64,000 bases of DNA from Burkholderia contaminans (GCF_029633825.1 NZ_CP090641.1:3197245-3261244); one strand, 5' to 3'. Positions 8,804-18,376 are shown, numbered from the stretch's first letter. Notes: generated from the letters alone by a model not told the origin. Numbers and translations: made by a program.

Positions 8804-8947
8804 ATAGATGCGGGCCGCATTCGGATACACGGGTCGCACGTTGACGCGTCATAGCTGACTAACCGACAGGCGTGCCGCGCCGACCGGCCGGATTTGCCGG
8901 TCGAGCGGCCCCGTTCCCGTCATCCATTTTCCAAGGAGTGTCCGATC

Positions 8948-9634
8948 ATGAAGATTCTGGTTGTCCTGACCTCGCACGACACGCTCGGCGACACCGGCAA
9001 GAAGACCGGCTTCTGGCTCGAGGAACTGGCCGCGCCGTATTACACGTTCAAGGATGCGGGCGTCGAGCTGACGCTCGCGTCACCGAAGGGCGGCCAGCCG
9101 CCGCTCGACCCGAAAAGCAGCGACCCGACGGCCCAGACCGACGCGACGCGCCGCTTCGACGCCGATGCGGCGGCCAAGGCCGAGCTGGCTTCGACGCGCA
9201 AGCTCGCTGACGTGTCCGTCGACGATTACGACGCCGTGTTCTATCCGGGCGGCCACGGCCCGCTGTGGGATCTCGCCGAGGATCTGCATTCGATCGGCCT
9301 GATCGAGCGCGCGCTGGCGGCCGGCAAGCCGGTCGCGGCCGTGTGCCACGCGCCGGGCGTGCTGCGTCACGTGAAGAACCCGCAGACCGGCGAATCGGTC
9401 GTGCGCGGCAAGCGTGTGACGGGCTTCACCAACAGCGAGGAAGCGGCCGTCGAACTGACGGAAGTCGTGCCGTTCCTCGTCGAGGACATGCTGAAGACCA
9501 ACGGCGCGGAGTTCGAGCGCAGCGCCGACTGGGCGCCGCATGTCGTCACCGACGGGCTGCTGATCACGGGGCAGAACCCCGCGTCGTCGGAGCCTGCCGC
9601 CGAGGCGCTGCTCGCGCAGCTCGGCCGCCGTTGA
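8948..9634 (+). CDS. DJ-1/PfpI family protein (Hsp31-like, glyoxalase III-like)
   Basis: A cytoplasmic 228-residue class I glutamine-amidotransferase-like protein. The nucleophile elbow AAVCHAPG places the reactive cysteine at C133 with H134. The acidic partner lies in FWLEEL (residues 23-27), and the GGHGP oxyanion loop is at 101-105. Relatives act as glyoxalase III, deglycase-like or stress chaperone proteins; the substrate is not certain. AAGGAG lies upstream of ATG 8948. With an ene-reductase downstream and TetR-type boxes upstream, a role in removing reactive carbonyls or electrophiles is the simplest inference. Confidence 0.9.
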   Translation: MKILVVLTSHDTLGDTGKKTGFWLEELAAPYYTFKDAGVELTLASPKGGQPPLDPKSSDPTAQTDATRRFDADAAAKAELASTRKLADVSVDDYDAVFYPGGHGPLWDLAEDLHSIGLIERALAAGKPVAAVCHAPGVLRHVKNPQTGESVVRGKRVTGFTNSEEAAVELTEVVPFLVEDMLKTNGAEFERSADWAPHVVTDGLLITGQNPASSEPAAEALLAQLGRR

Positions 9635-9640
9635 GCCAGG

Positions 9641-9661
9641 GGCGCCGGCCGGGCCGGCGCC
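9641..9661. terminator. perfect 9-bp hairpin after the DJ-1/PfpI gene
   Basis: GGCGCCGGC-CGG-GCCGGCGCC, starting 7 bp after the stop. It has no U tract. It may attenuate or end transcription before the ene-reductase, or protect the upstream message. Confidence 0.4.
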
Positions 9662-9714
9662 ATCCCGTATCCGTCGTCGGGCGCAAGCCGGCCCGTCGAC
9701 GGCCCGAATCGTTC

Positions 9715-9735
9715 CGTCGTGCACGTTGCACGACG
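9715..9735. promoter_or_regulatory. perfect 9-bp inverted repeat before the ene-reductase
   Basis: CGTCGTGCA-CGT-TGCACGACG, 41 bp before the ene-reductase start. It differs in sequence from the TetR-type boxes, so it could be a second operator or an RNA hairpin in the leader. Confidence 0.45.
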
Positions 9736-9776
9736 CGTTCCCAGTCGTTTTGCAGAACCAAGCAAAGGAGCCGTGG

Positions 9777-10886
9777 ATGTCTGCCCTGTTCGAACCGTTC
9801 AAACTCAAGGATGTCACGCTGCGCAACCGCATCGCGGTGCCGCCGATGTGCCAGTACGTCGCCGAGGACGGCGTCGTCAACGACTGGCATCACGTGCATC
9901 TGGCCGGCATCGCGCGCGGCGGTGCGGGCCTCGTGATCGCCGAGGCGACGGCCGTGTCGCCGGAAGGGCGCATCACGCCGGGCTGCGCGGGGCTGTGGAA
10001 CGATGCGCAGGCCGAAGCGTTCGCGCCGTCGGTCGCGGCGATCAAGGCGGCCGGCGCGGTGCCCGGCATCCAGATCGCGCACGCGGGCCGCAAGGCGAGC
10101 GCGAATCGCCCGTGGGAAGGCGACGACCATATCGCCGACGGCGATCCGCGCGGCTGGCAGACCATCGCGCCGTCGGCCGTGCCGTTCGGCGCGCATCTGC
10201 CGAAGACGCCACGCGCGATGACGCGCGACGACATCGCACGCGTGCAGGCCGACTTCGTTGCGTCGGCGAAGCGTGCGCGCGACCTGGGCTTCGAATGGCT
10301 CGAACTGCACTTCGCACACGGCTATCTCGGCCAGAGCTTCTTCTCGGTGCATGCGAACCAGCGTGACGACGAATACGGCGGCTCGGCCGAGAACCGCGGC
10401 CGCTTCCTCGTCGAGACGCTGGCAGCGGTGCGCAAGGTGTGGCCCGAGCACCTGCCGCTGACTGCGCGCTTCGGCGTGATCGAGTACGACGGCCGCGACG
10501 AGGAGACGCTCGCCGAGTCGATCGCGCTCACGCAGTGGCTGAAGCAGGAAGGGCTCGACATGCTGAGCGTGTCGGTCGGCTTCTCGACGCCCGACGCGCA
10601 GATCCCGTGGGGCCCGGCATTCCTCGCGCCGATCGCCGAGCGCGTGCGCCGCGAGGCCGGGCTGCCGGTGTCGTCCGCGTGGGGGATCGATACGCCGCAA
10701 CTGGCGAACCGCGTGGTGGCGGAAGAGCAGCTGGATCTCGTGATGGTCGGCCGCGCGCATCTGGCCGATCCGCACTGGCCGTACTACGCGGCCAAGCAAC
10801 TCGGCGTCGAGCGTCCGTCGTGGACGCTGCCCGCGCCGTATGCACACTGGCTCGAGCGTTACCGGACCGCCGACAAGGTGGCCTGA
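9777..10886 (+). CDS. NADH:flavin oxidoreductase, Old Yellow Enzyme (XenA/YqjM type)
   Basis: An FMN ene-reductase of 369 residues with an (alpha/beta)8 barrel. PPMCQY gives the redox-tuning cysteine C25 found in the XenA/YqjM subgroup. The HFAHGYL segment supplies the substrate-anchoring histidine, and ENRGRF and MVGRAHLADPHW contact FMN. It reduces activated C=C bonds of enones, maleimides or nitro compounds with NAD(P)H. AAAGGAG precedes ATG 9777. The family link between such enzymes and TetR repressors with TAGAC/GTCTA-type boxes fits the two boxes upstream, although no tetR gene lies nearby. Confidence 0.94.
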   Translation: MSALFEPFKLKDVTLRNRIAVPPMCQYVAEDGVVNDWHHVHLAGIARGGAGLVIAEATAVSPEGRITPGCAGLWNDAQAEAFAPSVAAIKAAGAVPGIQIAHAGRKASANRPWEGDDHIADGDPRGWQTIAPSAVPFGAHLPKTPRAMTRDDIARVQADFVASAKRARDLGFEWLELHFAHGYLGQSFFSVHANQRDDEYGGSAENRGRFLVETLAAVRKVWPEHLPLTARFGVIEYDGRDEETLAESIALTQWLKQEGLDMLSVSVGFSTPDAQIPWGPAFLAPIAERVRREAGLPVSSAWGIDTPQLANRVVAEEQLDLVMVGRAHLADPHWPYYAAKQLGVERPSWTLPAPYAHWLERYRTADKVA

Positions 10887-11014
10887 GCGGGCGGGATGCC
10901 GGGGCGGCGCGCGCATCATATGCGCCGCCGATCCGGCGCCGATGGATAGAATGGCGGTTCGCGCAGGCCGGTTGCCTGCGCGGCCCGCCATTTTTTCATT
11001 TCGACAGAGGTGCC

Positions 11015-12085
11015 ATGGGCGCACATGTCCCGTCGTCCCCCGAGCCCGCCGCACGGCCGCGCACGCAGCAGGTTTCCCGTGCCGTGCTGGTCGCGGCGCT
11101 GCTGGTCATCGCGCTGTGGGTGATCCGCGATTTCATTCCCGCCATCGCATGGGCCTGCGTGATCGCCATCGCGATGTGGCCGATGCTCAAGCGCTTCGAA
11201 TCGCATCGGCTGTTCCGCAACCGCCCGACGCTCGTCGCGCTCGTCATCACGGCGGCGATCTCGTTGCTGGTCGTGCTGCCGGTGGCCGTCGCGGCGACCC
11301 AGGCGATCGGCCAGGTGCATGACCTGCGCGAGTGGCTGCGCACGATCCAGGAAAACGGCATCCCGGTGCCGGACGTGGTCGCGCGGCTGCCTTACGGTGC
11401 GGCGCAGATCACCGAATGGTGGCAAGCCAACCTCGGCCATCCGCTGCATGCGGCCACCGCGATGCACGGCGTCAACAGCGAGAAATTCCTCGCGTTCGGG
11501 CGGCAGTTCGGTACGAAGCTCGCGCACGCGCTGCTCGAATTCGGCTTCATGCTCGTCACGCTGTTCGTGATCCTGCGCGCCGGCCACAAGCTGTCGGGGG
11601 CGTTGTTGCAGGGCGCGCGGCGCGCGTTCGGGCGCAGCGGCGCGGAGCTGATCGAGCGGATGGTCTCGGCCGTGTTCGGCACGGTGACGGGGCTCGTCGT
11701 CGTCGGGCTCGGCGAGGGCGCGCTGCTCGGTATCGCGTATGCACTGGCCGGCGTCCCGCATGCGGCGCTGCTCGGCCTCGTCACGGCGATCGCCGCGATG
11801 CTGCCGTTCTGCGCGCCCGTCGTGTTCTGCGGCGCGGCGCTGTGGCTGTTCGTACAGGGCGCGACCATGTGGGCCATCGTGGTGGCCGTGCTCGGGTTCG
11901 TCGTCGTGTTCGTGGCCGAGCACTTCGTGCGCCCGGTGCTGATCGGCAGTTCCGCGCGGCTGCCGTTCCTGCTGGTGCTGTTCGGCATCCTCGGCGGCGC
12001 CGAGACGTTCGGGCTGATCGGCCTGTTCGTCGGCCCCGCGCTGATGACCGTGCTGACGATGCTGTGGGCCGAATGGGTCGCGTGA
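11015..12085 (+). CDS. AI-2E family transporter (PerM/TqsA-like membrane protein)
   Basis: A 356-residue inner-membrane protein of the UPF0118 family. Hydrophobic segments occur at about residues 25-45, 48-65, 75-100, 165-195 and then as a dense cluster from 215 to the end, eight in all. The middle region (about 100-160) is soluble, as is usual. Some family members export autoinducer-2 and others sodium or small solutes, so the substrate is open. The start is ATG 11015 with AGAGG upstream. No operon partner is evident. Confidence 0.88.
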   Translation: MGAHVPSSPEPAARPRTQQVSRAVLVAALLVIALWVIRDFIPAIAWACVIAIAMWPMLKRFESHRLFRNRPTLVALVITAAISLLVVLPVAVAATQAIGQVHDLREWLRTIQENGIPVPDVVARLPYGAAQITEWWQANLGHPLHAATAMHGVNSEKFLAFGRQFGTKLAHALLEFGFMLVTLFVILRAGHKLSGALLQGARRAFGRSGAELIERMVSAVFGTVTGLVVVGLGEGALLGIAYALAGVPHAALLGLVTAIAAMLPFCAPVVFCGAALWLFVQGATMWAIVVAVLGFVVVFVAEHFVRPVLIGSSARLPFLLVLFGILGGAETFGLIGLFVGPALMTVLTMLWAEWVA

Positions 12086-12282
12086 CGGTGTGTGACGATG
12101 CGTGCCGAGGCGGCAGGAAGCGATGGTGCGGATGCGTGTTCAGGCGCGCATCGGCCGCCGCGGCGGGCGTCGATCATGCTTCTGCCGGAGCATGCAATGC
12201 GAGGATTCGGATAAAGATCTCTACATTTCTTTTCGATCCGGACCCAAAGGTCGAGTAGCATGGGGCTTTCGATGACGCCGGC

Positions 12283-12681
12283 ATGGCGCGGCAGATTTTC
12301 CCAAGCATGCGATTGATTACGATGTCCCGTCCCGCAGCGGCGCTGTCCCTGGCTGCCGGCTGCCTGATGTTGCACGGTTGCGCGTGGTTCGACTCGTGGC
12401 TGCCGTTTTCGTATTCGCGCACGCCGCTTGCGAGGGCCGCGTCGCGGCACGGCGCGACGCGCGCCGATGTCGTCCGGGCCGCCGGCAATCCGCGCAGCGT
12501 ATGGATGGTCCGCAACGGCAACGGTGTCTGCTACAACTATTTCATCGAGCACGGCAACGATCACCGCGAGTATTTCGTCGTGTTCGACAGGGCTGGCGTC
12601 GTCACGCAATACGGCTTCGATTCCTGCATGAACGCCGACCGCAAGGGCACGCTCCAGCCGGCCAAGGGCGCCTCGCGCTAG
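12283..12681 (+). CDS. small lipoprotein with SmpA/BamE-like domain
   Basis: A predicted outer-membrane-directed lipoprotein of 132 residues. After a hydrophobic leader, a lipobox (LHGC) puts the lipidated cysteine near residue 33. The mature part starts an OmlA/BamE-like segment (TRADVVRAAGNPRSVW) followed by beta-rich sequence. The family fold helps outer-membrane assembly or binds envelope partners, but this short protein is not BamE itself. In-frame ATGs at 12283, 12307 and 12322 all give a usable leader, and none has a strong ribosome site. It stands alone and is convergent with the SDR. Confidence 0.68.
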   Translation: MARQIFPSMRLITMSRPAAALSLAAGCLMLHGCAWFDSWLPFSYSRTPLARAASRHGATRADVVRAAGNPRSVWMVRNGNGVCYNYFIEHGNDHREYFVVFDRAGVVTQYGFDSCMNADRKGTLQPAKGASR

Positions 12682-12705
12682 CGCGGCGGCCTTGCCCGTT
12701 CGCGG

Positions 12706-13500
12706 TTACGCGATCGTGTCGACCACGCCGCCGTCCACCCGCAATGCGGCGCCCGTCGTTGCCGAGGCGAGCGGCGAGCACACGTAGACCACCATGTTCG
12801 CGACTTCCTCCGGTGTTGCCGGCCGCTGGATGATCGAGCTCGAGCGGTGGTTGCGCACGAAATCCACGGCCACGTCCTCGACGCTGCGGCCGGTTTCGTC
12901 GGCCGTTTCCTTCAGCAGCGCCCGCACGCCGTCCGACATCGTCGGCCCCGGCAGCACCGAGTTGACGGTCACGTGGGTGCCCGCCGCGAGCTTCGCGAGG
13001 CCGCGTGCGATCGACAGCTGCGCCGTTTTCGTGAACCCGTAATGAATCATGTCGACCGGGATGTTCAAGCCGGATTCCGACGAAATGAACACGATGCGCC
13101 CGGCATTGCGTTCGATCATCCCCTTCAGGTAATGCCGCGCGAGCCGCACGCCGGACATCACGTTCATCTGGAAGTAATGTTCCCACTCGGCGTCGTCGAT
13201 CTCGAAGAACGCCTTCAGGCCGTAGATGCCCGCATTGTTGACGAGGATGTCGGCATCCGGCGTGTGCTGCGTGACGCGCGCGACGCCGGCGGCATCGGAC
13301 AGGTCGGCCGCGACGCCGTCGAAGTCTGCACTGGGGATGGCGGCGCGCAGGTGCGCGAGCGCGGACTGCACCGACGCATCGCTGCGGCCGTTGACGACGA
13401 CGCGCGCGCCGGCGCGCGCGAGCCCTTCGGCGATCGCGAGCCCGATGCCGGCGGTGGAGGCGGTAACGACCGCGGTCTTGCCTTTCAGATCGATATGCAT
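12706..13500 (-). CDS. SDR family oxidoreductase
   Basis: An NAD(P)-dependent short-chain dehydrogenase of 264 residues. The cofactor loop is TASTAGIG (an A replaces the first G of TGxxxGIG), with NNAGIY, the catalytic serine in ISSES, Y-G-F-T-K and the PGPTMSDG loop. The start is ATG 13500 (MHIDLKGKTAV). It is divergent from the AraC gene at 13683, about 180 bp away, so it may be one of that regulator's targets. The substrate is unknown. Confidence 0.9.
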   Translation of the reverse strand: MHIDLKGKTAVVTASTAGIGLAIAEGLARAGARVVVNGRSDASVQSALAHLRAAIPSADFDGVAADLSDAAGVARVTQHTPDADILVNNAGIYGLKAFFEIDDAEWEHYFQMNVMSGVRLARHYLKGMIERNAGRIVFISSESGLNIPVDMIHYGFTKTAQLSIARGLAKLAAGTHVTVNSVLPGPTMSDGVRALLKETADETGRSVEDVAVDFVRNHRSSSIIQRPATPEEVANMVVYVCSPLASATTGAALRVDGGVVDTIA

Positions 13501-13682
13501 GTGCGTGACGGGAGAGGAATGAACGGAATCGCTGCGGGTGCCGCGGCGGACGGAATTCAAAGCTTAGGCGAAACGGCGCGATCCGGTATTGAAGCCGAGG
13601 CGGGCGATCCGCCGATCCGGTTGCGCGGTGTCGCACAGTCTTGTACGGTGAGCGTTCGCCGTCCGAACCGGGAGCCCGCCGC

Positions 13683-14528
13683 GTGAGCCGTACCGCCAAC
13701 CGATCCGTCGTACCGTCGCCATTCTGGCGTCATGCCGCGCTGCCGTTCATCGAGGCGCGCACCGTCGACGACGGCCGCGCGATCTGTTATGCGAAGCACA
13801 CGCACGACACGTTTTCGGTGGGCGCGATCGTCGGCGGCACGAGCACCTACGTGAACGGCGCGACGAACGAGCACGTCGGGCGCGGCGTGCTCGTGATCAT
13901 CGATCCGGAACAGGTGCATGCGTGCAATCCGTATGGCCCCGACGCATGGGCGTACCGGATGGTCTATGTCGACGTGCCGTGGCTCGCGCGGCTTCAGCAT
14001 GCGCTGGGCCGCGATCCGAACAGCGATTTTCACGGGTTTTCGCAGAAGTTGACGCAGCGGCGCGACCTGTTCGCGCAATTTGCCGGTTTCTACCGCACGC
14101 TCGTCGCTCCCGGCATCGATCCGCTCGGCAAGGAGAGTGCGGCGGTCGAGTTCTTCACGGCGTTGCACGGCGCGCTCGATCGCGAACTGCCCGGCCCGCG
14201 CGCCGGCGACGACAACGCCCGGCTCGCGCGCGCGGCTGACTACATCGCCGCGCACTGCCGTGAGGGCGTCACGCTCGACGCGATCTGCGCGGCGGCCGAT
14301 CTGTCGCCGTCCTACCTGATCCGCGCGTTCAATGCCCGCTACGGGATGACGCCGCATGCCTTCCTGATCGATCGCCGCGTGCAATACGGCCGCACGGAGC
14401 TGCGCCGCGGCCGGCCGATCGCCGACGTCGCGCTGGACGCGGGCTTCGCGGACCAGGCGCATTTCCAGCGCGCGTTCCGGCGGATCGCAGCCGCGACGCC
14501 CGGACAGTACCGCAGCGCGACGAGCTGA
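13683..14528 (+). CDS. AraC family regulator with cupin-type sensing domain
   Basis: A 281-residue regulator. The N-terminal AraC-ligand-binding cupin (residues about 20-165, with the HTHDTFSVG and HACNPYG strands) is followed by two helix-turn-helix motifs ending at the C-terminus (LDAICAAADLSPSYLIRAF, then DVALDAGFADQAHFQRAF). GTG 13683 is preferred, with GGGAG about 8 nt upstream. It is convergent with and only 10 bp from a LysE exporter. AraC-LysE pairs of this kind are common in Burkholderia, where the regulator senses the exported amino acid or analogue. Confidence 0.9.
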   Translation: MSRTANRSVVPSPFWRHAALPFIEARTVDDGRAICYAKHTHDTFSVGAIVGGTSTYVNGATNEHVGRGVLVIIDPEQVHACNPYGPDAWAYRMVYVDVPWLARLQHALGRDPNSDFHGFSQKLTQRRDLFAQFAGFYRTLVAPGIDPLGKESAAVEFFTALHGALDRELPGPRAGDDNARLARAADYIAAHCREGVTLDAICAAADLSPSYLIRAFNARYGMTPHAFLIDRRVQYGRTELRRGRPIADVALDAGFADQAHFQRAFRRIAAATPGQYRSATS

Positions 14529-14538
14529 ACGGCAGGCA

Positions 14539-15126
14539 CTAGACGTCGAGCAGGAAGAGTGCGCTGCCCGCGAGCAGCAGCGCCATCAGCCGGTTGAACA
14601 CGCGCATGTGCCGCGCGTTCGCGAGCCGGTGCCGCAGCGACGCGCCCGCATACGACCAGCACGCGATCGACGCGAAACAGATCACCAGGTACAGCGCGGC
14701 GAACTGCCAGACCTGCGCGCGGTCACCATCGGTCGCATACGCGCCCATCGCGGCCACGCATGCGAGCCACGCTTTCGGATTGAGCCACTGCATCGCCGCG
14801 CCGGTGGCCGCCGACGGGCCGGCCACGTCCGGGTCGGCCGACAGCCGCCCGTCGTCGAGCGCGAGCCGCAGCGCCATATAAAGCAGGAACGCGATCCCCG
14901 ACCACTGCGTGGCCGTCGTCAGCACCGGCCAGCGCGCGAGCGCCGCGTGCAGCCCGAGGCCGATCAGCAGGAACAGCGCGACGAAGCCGAGCGTCGCGCC
15001 AGCCGCATAGCGCAGGCTCGCGCCGAGGCCGTGGCGTGCGCCGGCACTGAGCGCGACGATGTTGACGGGACCGGGGGTGATCGACGAGGCGAGCGCGAAC
15101 GCGGCCATCGAAACCAGCATGCTCAT
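14539..15126 (-). CDS. LysE/RhtB family exporter
   Basis: A 195-residue inner-membrane exporter with the family signature near the start (ITPGPVNIVALSAGARHG, residues 17-34) and about six hydrophobic segments. It keeps the QWLNPKAW motif of the second half. Members export amino acids, homoserine lactones or related compounds. GGAGAC precedes ATG 15126. It is convergent with the AraC regulator, the probable controller. Confidence 0.9.
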   Translation of the reverse strand: MSMLVSMAAFALASSITPGPVNIVALSAGARHGLGASLRYAAGATLGFVALFLLIGLGLHAALARWPVLTTATQWSGIAFLLYMALRLALDDGRLSADPDVAGPSAATGAAMQWLNPKAWLACVAAMGAYATDGDRAQVWQFAALYLVICFASIACWSYAGASLRHRLANARHMRVFNRLMALLLAGSALFLLDV

Positions 15127-15313
15127 TGGATGTCTCCATGCGAAATGTCGAAAGTCGCATCGAGACTACGGGCGCCGCACGGGCCCGTATTGAAGAAAAC
15201 TGCCCTCGGCGACGCTGTCGGGATTCACGTCACGCTGAACCGGGCGCAACGCCCACTGGCCGATCGAAAGTCGTCGGACGCGGGCGTTGCAAACGACGCC
15301 GTCGAATCGCACT

Positions 15314-16576
15314 TCACGGATGGGCGGTAGTCGCGAGCGCGTCGAACCTGTCAGCTTCCGGAAAACGGCGCCAGGACTCCGGGCCTGCGTCGATTTCTGC
15401 GACCGTCAGCAGACACGCATCGAGTTCGCGACGCAACTGGACGTAATCGATCGACTGCCCGATGAAAACGATTTCCTGCCGGCAATCGCCAGCCGGTTCC
15501 TCCCATTTCTTCAGCACGCCCTCGCGACGATAGTCGTCATGTGGCCAGTCCGACGGTGGAGTAAACCGCCACCATCGGCCAACGTAGCCCCACTGGAACG
15601 CGTCGCCGGCCTGCACGAGCATGGCGGTTTCCGCATATCGATGCGCAGCCCAGACATATCCCTTGCAGCGAAGCAGGCGGCCGTTGGTCCAGGGGCGACG
15701 CAGCCACGCGAGCAGGCGCGCCGGATGAAACGGCGCACGTTCGCGATAGACCCACGACGCGACCCCGTACGCATCCGATTCCGACGGACGTTCGTCGGTC
15801 TGCATGCGTTGCATCCATCCCGGCGATTCGACGAGCGCCGTTAGATCGAAGCGCCGCGTATCCAGGACGTCCGACGGATCGACTTTGCCGTGCTGCATCG
15901 GCAGGATTCGCGCCGATGGATTCAGTGATGCCAGAATTGCGCGCAGCCGCTCGAAACCCGCGTGGCCGATCCGGTCGAGTCGGCTCACGAGGATCACGTT
16001 CGCATATTCGACTTGTTCGATCAGCAGATCCGACAGCTTGCGCGGTGGATCGGCATCGCTGCCGTTCGCGAGCGGGGCGTCGCGCGTGACCGGTTCGGCC
16101 GAAGCGATCATGTCCTCGAACGTCTCGCCGTTGACCACCGTGACGAGCGTGTCCAGCCGCGCGAGTTCGCTGAGGCTGAAGCCGTCCCGGTCGAGAAACG
16201 CGAACGTCTCCGCGACCGGCATCGGCTCCGAGATACCCGTCGACTCGATCAGCAGATAATCGAAACGACGCTGCCGCGCAAGCGTGCTGATCTGCTCGAG
16301 CAGATCGGCGCGCAGCGTGCAGCAGATGCAACCGTTGGTCATTTCGACCAGTTCGTCCTCGCCTCGATGCAGCTCGACATTGCGCCGCACGTCGTCGGCG
16401 TCGACGTTCACTTCGCTCATGTCGTTGACGATCACGGCGACCTTCAGGCCGGCGCGGTTGCGCAGGATGTGGTTCAGCAACGTCGTCTTGCCGGCGCCGA
16501 GGAAGCCGGACAGCACGGTGACCGGAATCCTCGGCGCCGGGGCCGCAGGCACGTGTCGATTTGCCGGCGTCGTCAT
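15314..16576 (-). CDS. CobW/COG0523 GTPase, putative nitrile hydratase metallochaperone
   Basis: A 420-residue metal-chaperone GTPase expected to load iron into nitrile hydratase. It has Walker [10 protein letters not shown] (24-32), the metal motif GCICC with C83, C85 and C86, the switch ESTGISEP (111-118) and a C-terminal CobW_C domain ending [12 protein letters not shown]. The usual guanine-specificity NKxD is replaced by SRLD at 198-201, so nucleotide choice may be relaxed. ATG 16576 overlaps the beta-subunit stop (ATGA), which implies translational coupling. It is the third gene of the alpha-beta-activator operon, the order known for Fe-type enzymes. Confidence 0.9.
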   Translation of the reverse strand: MTTPANRHVPAAPAPRIPVTVLSGFLGAGKTTLLNHILRNRAGLKVAVIVNDMSEVNVDADDVRRNVELHRGEDELVEMTNGCICCTLRADLLEQISTLARQRRFDYLLIESTGISEPMPVAETFAFLDRDGFSLSELARLDTLVTVVNGETFEDMIASAEPVTRDAPLANGSDADPPRKLSDLLIEQVEYANVILVSRLDRIGHAGFERLRAILASLNPSARILPMQHGKVDPSDVLDTRRFDLTALVESPGWMQRMQTDERPSESDAYGVASWVYRERAPFHPARLLAWLRRPWTNGRLLRCKGYVWAAHRYAETAMLVQAGDAFQWGYVGRWWRFTPPSDWPHDDYRREGVLKKWEEPAGDCRQEIVFIGQSIDYVQLRRELDACLLTVAEIDAGPESWRRFPEADRFDALATTAHP

Positions 16577-17226
16577 GCGCTCTGCCCAGGCGCGCGATCT
16601 AGGTAGCCTTCGAACAGGTCGACCACGACATAGCCGTCGTCGGCGGCGTCGCCCCACAGATCCTTCACGCGGAACTCGACGTGATAGGTCGGCTGATGCG
16701 CGGCGCCGGTGTCGCCGTGGCCGATCGCATCCGGGAATGGCCACGATTCGGTCGTCCGGTGCAACACGACGCCTGCCTTGCCGCGAACGTAGCCTGGCGC
16801 GCGGATGTGTCCGCTGACGTATTCGTCGCGAACGACGACGCGATCGCCGACCTCGAACCGCGTCGACTCGGGTGGGGCCGCGCGGCCGCCGGATCGCGGC
16901 GGGTTCGCGAGCCGGAAATGCGAACCGAGCGCGCGGTCGAGTTCATCCTGCGCGAGCACGCCGGTTTCGACGAGCAAGGTTGCGGTCGCGATTACGTAGC
17001 GCTCGTAGTAGCGCGTGCCGACGTGCTGGCGCACGTCGATGCGTTCGACTGCGTGACGTACCTCGTCGACGCTGAATTTTTTCAGTTGGTCCACTCCGAC
17101 GAACATCAGGCTGTACGCGAGATGCTCCCAGTCTTCCTTGAAGACAGGTTTGTAGCCGAGACTGTTGATCGTATGCGGCACCGGGCCGAAACCCTGGAAT
17201 CCGCCGAGGTCGTGAAAGCCGTCCAT
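16573..17226 (-). CDS. nthB: nitrile hydratase beta subunit (Fe-type)
   Basis: The structural partner of the alpha subunit in nitrile hydratase (EC 4.2.1.84), 217 residues. The N-terminus [14 protein letters not shown] is diagnostic for the family. The C-terminal SH3-like barrel contains [11 protein letters not shown], the G-H-I-R-x-P-G-Y-x-R-G-K-x-G segment and a closing HVEF-x-(V)KDLWG. A ribosome site GGAGATC precedes ATG 17226. It lies 44 bp after alpha and overlaps the metallochaperone gene by 4 bp. It has no catalytic metal ligands of its own, but conserved arginines in the family contact the modified cysteines of alpha. Confidence 0.95.
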   Translation of the reverse strand: MDGFHDLGGFQGFGPVPHTINSLGYKPVFKEDWEHLAYSLMFVGVDQLKKFSVDEVRHAVERIDVRQHVGTRYYERYVIATATLLVETGVLAQDELDRALGSHFRLANPPRSGGRAAPPESTRFEVGDRVVVRDEYVSGHIRAPGYVRGKAGVVLHRTTESWPFPDAIGHGDTGAAHQPTYHVEFRVKDLWGDAADDGYVVVDLFEGYLDRAPGQSA

Positions 17227-17270
17227 ATGTGATCTCCGAGATGAAGGTCGAGAGCGAAACGTGGTGCGAG

Positions 17271-17870
17271 TCAGTGCGCGCGCGGCAGCGCAACGCCGAT
17301 CAGCACGTCCTTCGTGACGAGCGTGCGCAGTTGTTCCTCGGTCATGTGCTCGCTGCCGGCCGGCCGCACGGGCAGCACGAGATAGCGGCTTTCGGCGGTC
17401 GTATCCCAGACCTTCACGACGACGTCATCGGGCAGGTCGGTGCCGAGCTCCCGCAGTACCGTGCGCCCTTCGCGGACGAGCCGTGCACGATATTCGAAGC
17501 CCTTGTACCACTCGGGCGGCAGCCCGAGTACCGGCCAGTTCGTGCATGAGCACAGGCTGCAGACGATCACGTTCTTCAGCGTCGGGGTGTCTTCGAGCGC
17601 AACGATGTATTCGCCCTGCGGACCGGTGTAGCCGAACTGCGCGCATGCGGCCGTGCCGTCCTTCAGCAGAAGTTCGCGAAACCCCGGGTCGACCCACGCG
17701 CGCGCGACGATGCGCGCGCCGTTGGCCGGATCCCAGGTCGTGGACATCAGCTCGGTCAGATTTTCGATATAGCCGTCGGGAATCAGGTTCTTCTCTTTCA
17801 TCACGCGAAACAGCGCCCAGGCGCGTTCGCCGGGCGTCGAGCGTGTTTCCTCGGAAGGAATCGTGTTCAT
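17271..17870 (-). CDS. nthA: nitrile hydratase alpha subunit (Fe-type)
   Basis: The catalytic subunit that hydrates nitriles to amides, 199 residues. The metal site is VCSLCSCT with ligands C104, C107 and C109. Serine at 105, rather than threonine, marks the non-heme iron class, whose cysteines become sulfinic and sulfenic acids. ATG 17870 has AAGGAG upstream and gives the normal family length. It is the first gene of its operon, divergent across 506 bp from the outer-membrane channel, aldoxime dehydratase and amidase genes, with which it forms a full aldoxime-to-acid route. Confidence 0.96.
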   Translation of the reverse strand: MNTIPSEETRSTPGERAWALFRVMKEKNLIPDGYIENLTELMSTTWDPANGARIVARAWVDPGFRELLLKDGTAACAQFGYTGPQGEYIVALEDTPTLKNVIVCSLCSCTNWPVLGLPPEWYKGFEYRARLVREGRTVLRELGTDLPDDVVVKVWDTTAESRYLVLPVRPAGSEHMTEEQLRTLVTKDVLIGVALPRAH

Positions 17871-18376
17871 CGTGGGGCTCCTTGTCGTGGTTCGGGGCGA
17901 CCGTCGCCACGGCGTTGCGACTGCCGTGGCGGGGTGTGGGCGCGTCGTGTCGATCACGCTCGACGAGCAGGGTAAGAAGAGAAAAAGCGCGGTTCTTTGC
18001 CAGCACGGATCGGAAACTGTGCCGAGACGGCCCCCGGTGGGCGGCCGGCGCCGACGCGCACCGGATGCACGGCGATTCATGGCATCGACAGGGCGTCCGG
18101 CACGCAAAGGCGGCAGCCGGCGTGCGTTTTACGACCGCCGTATGGCACCGGCCACGGAGGTCCGCCACAGCCTATTTCTTGTTCCGCCGGAAAACAGAAA
18201 TGCGGATTTTGCCTTTCTATTCTCACCCTCAAGCGATGGCCGTCCGGTGTCGCGAATCGTCGGCACTCTCCCGAGTACCGGCGGAATAACAGTCAGCCAG
18301 CACCCCGCGATTCCATCGTCCGGCAACAGTTCCCGTTCGTCGAACATGGCGGTGTCTGCGCATCCAGGTGAGGAGC
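17871..18376. other. 506-bp divergent control region of the nitrile/aldoxime cluster
   Basis: The region contains no supported gene. It must hold the promoters for both the nitrile hydratase operon and the channel-aldoxime dehydratase-amidase operon, and is the expected binding place of the AraC activator encoded at the end of the latter. I see no clean long palindrome, and the hexamers are ambiguous. Confidence 0.6.

Larger units (their letters stand above)
8532..8947. other. 416-bp non-coding region upstream of the DJ-1/ene-reductase genes
   Basis: I find no convincing gene here; two 67-codon frames on opposite strands have neither ribosome site nor recognisable protein features. The stretch is less GC-rich than its surroundings and holds two copies of a TetR-type box. 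Confidence 0.6.

Noticed and set aside
8528..8804. Two opposing 67-codon genes between the LacI and DJ-1 genes
   Set aside because: They overlap each other and the operator boxes, with no ribosome site or protein-like pattern.
17271..17870. Cobalt-type nitrile hydratase
   Set aside because: The metal motif is VCSLCSC with serine; cobalt enzymes have threonine at that place.
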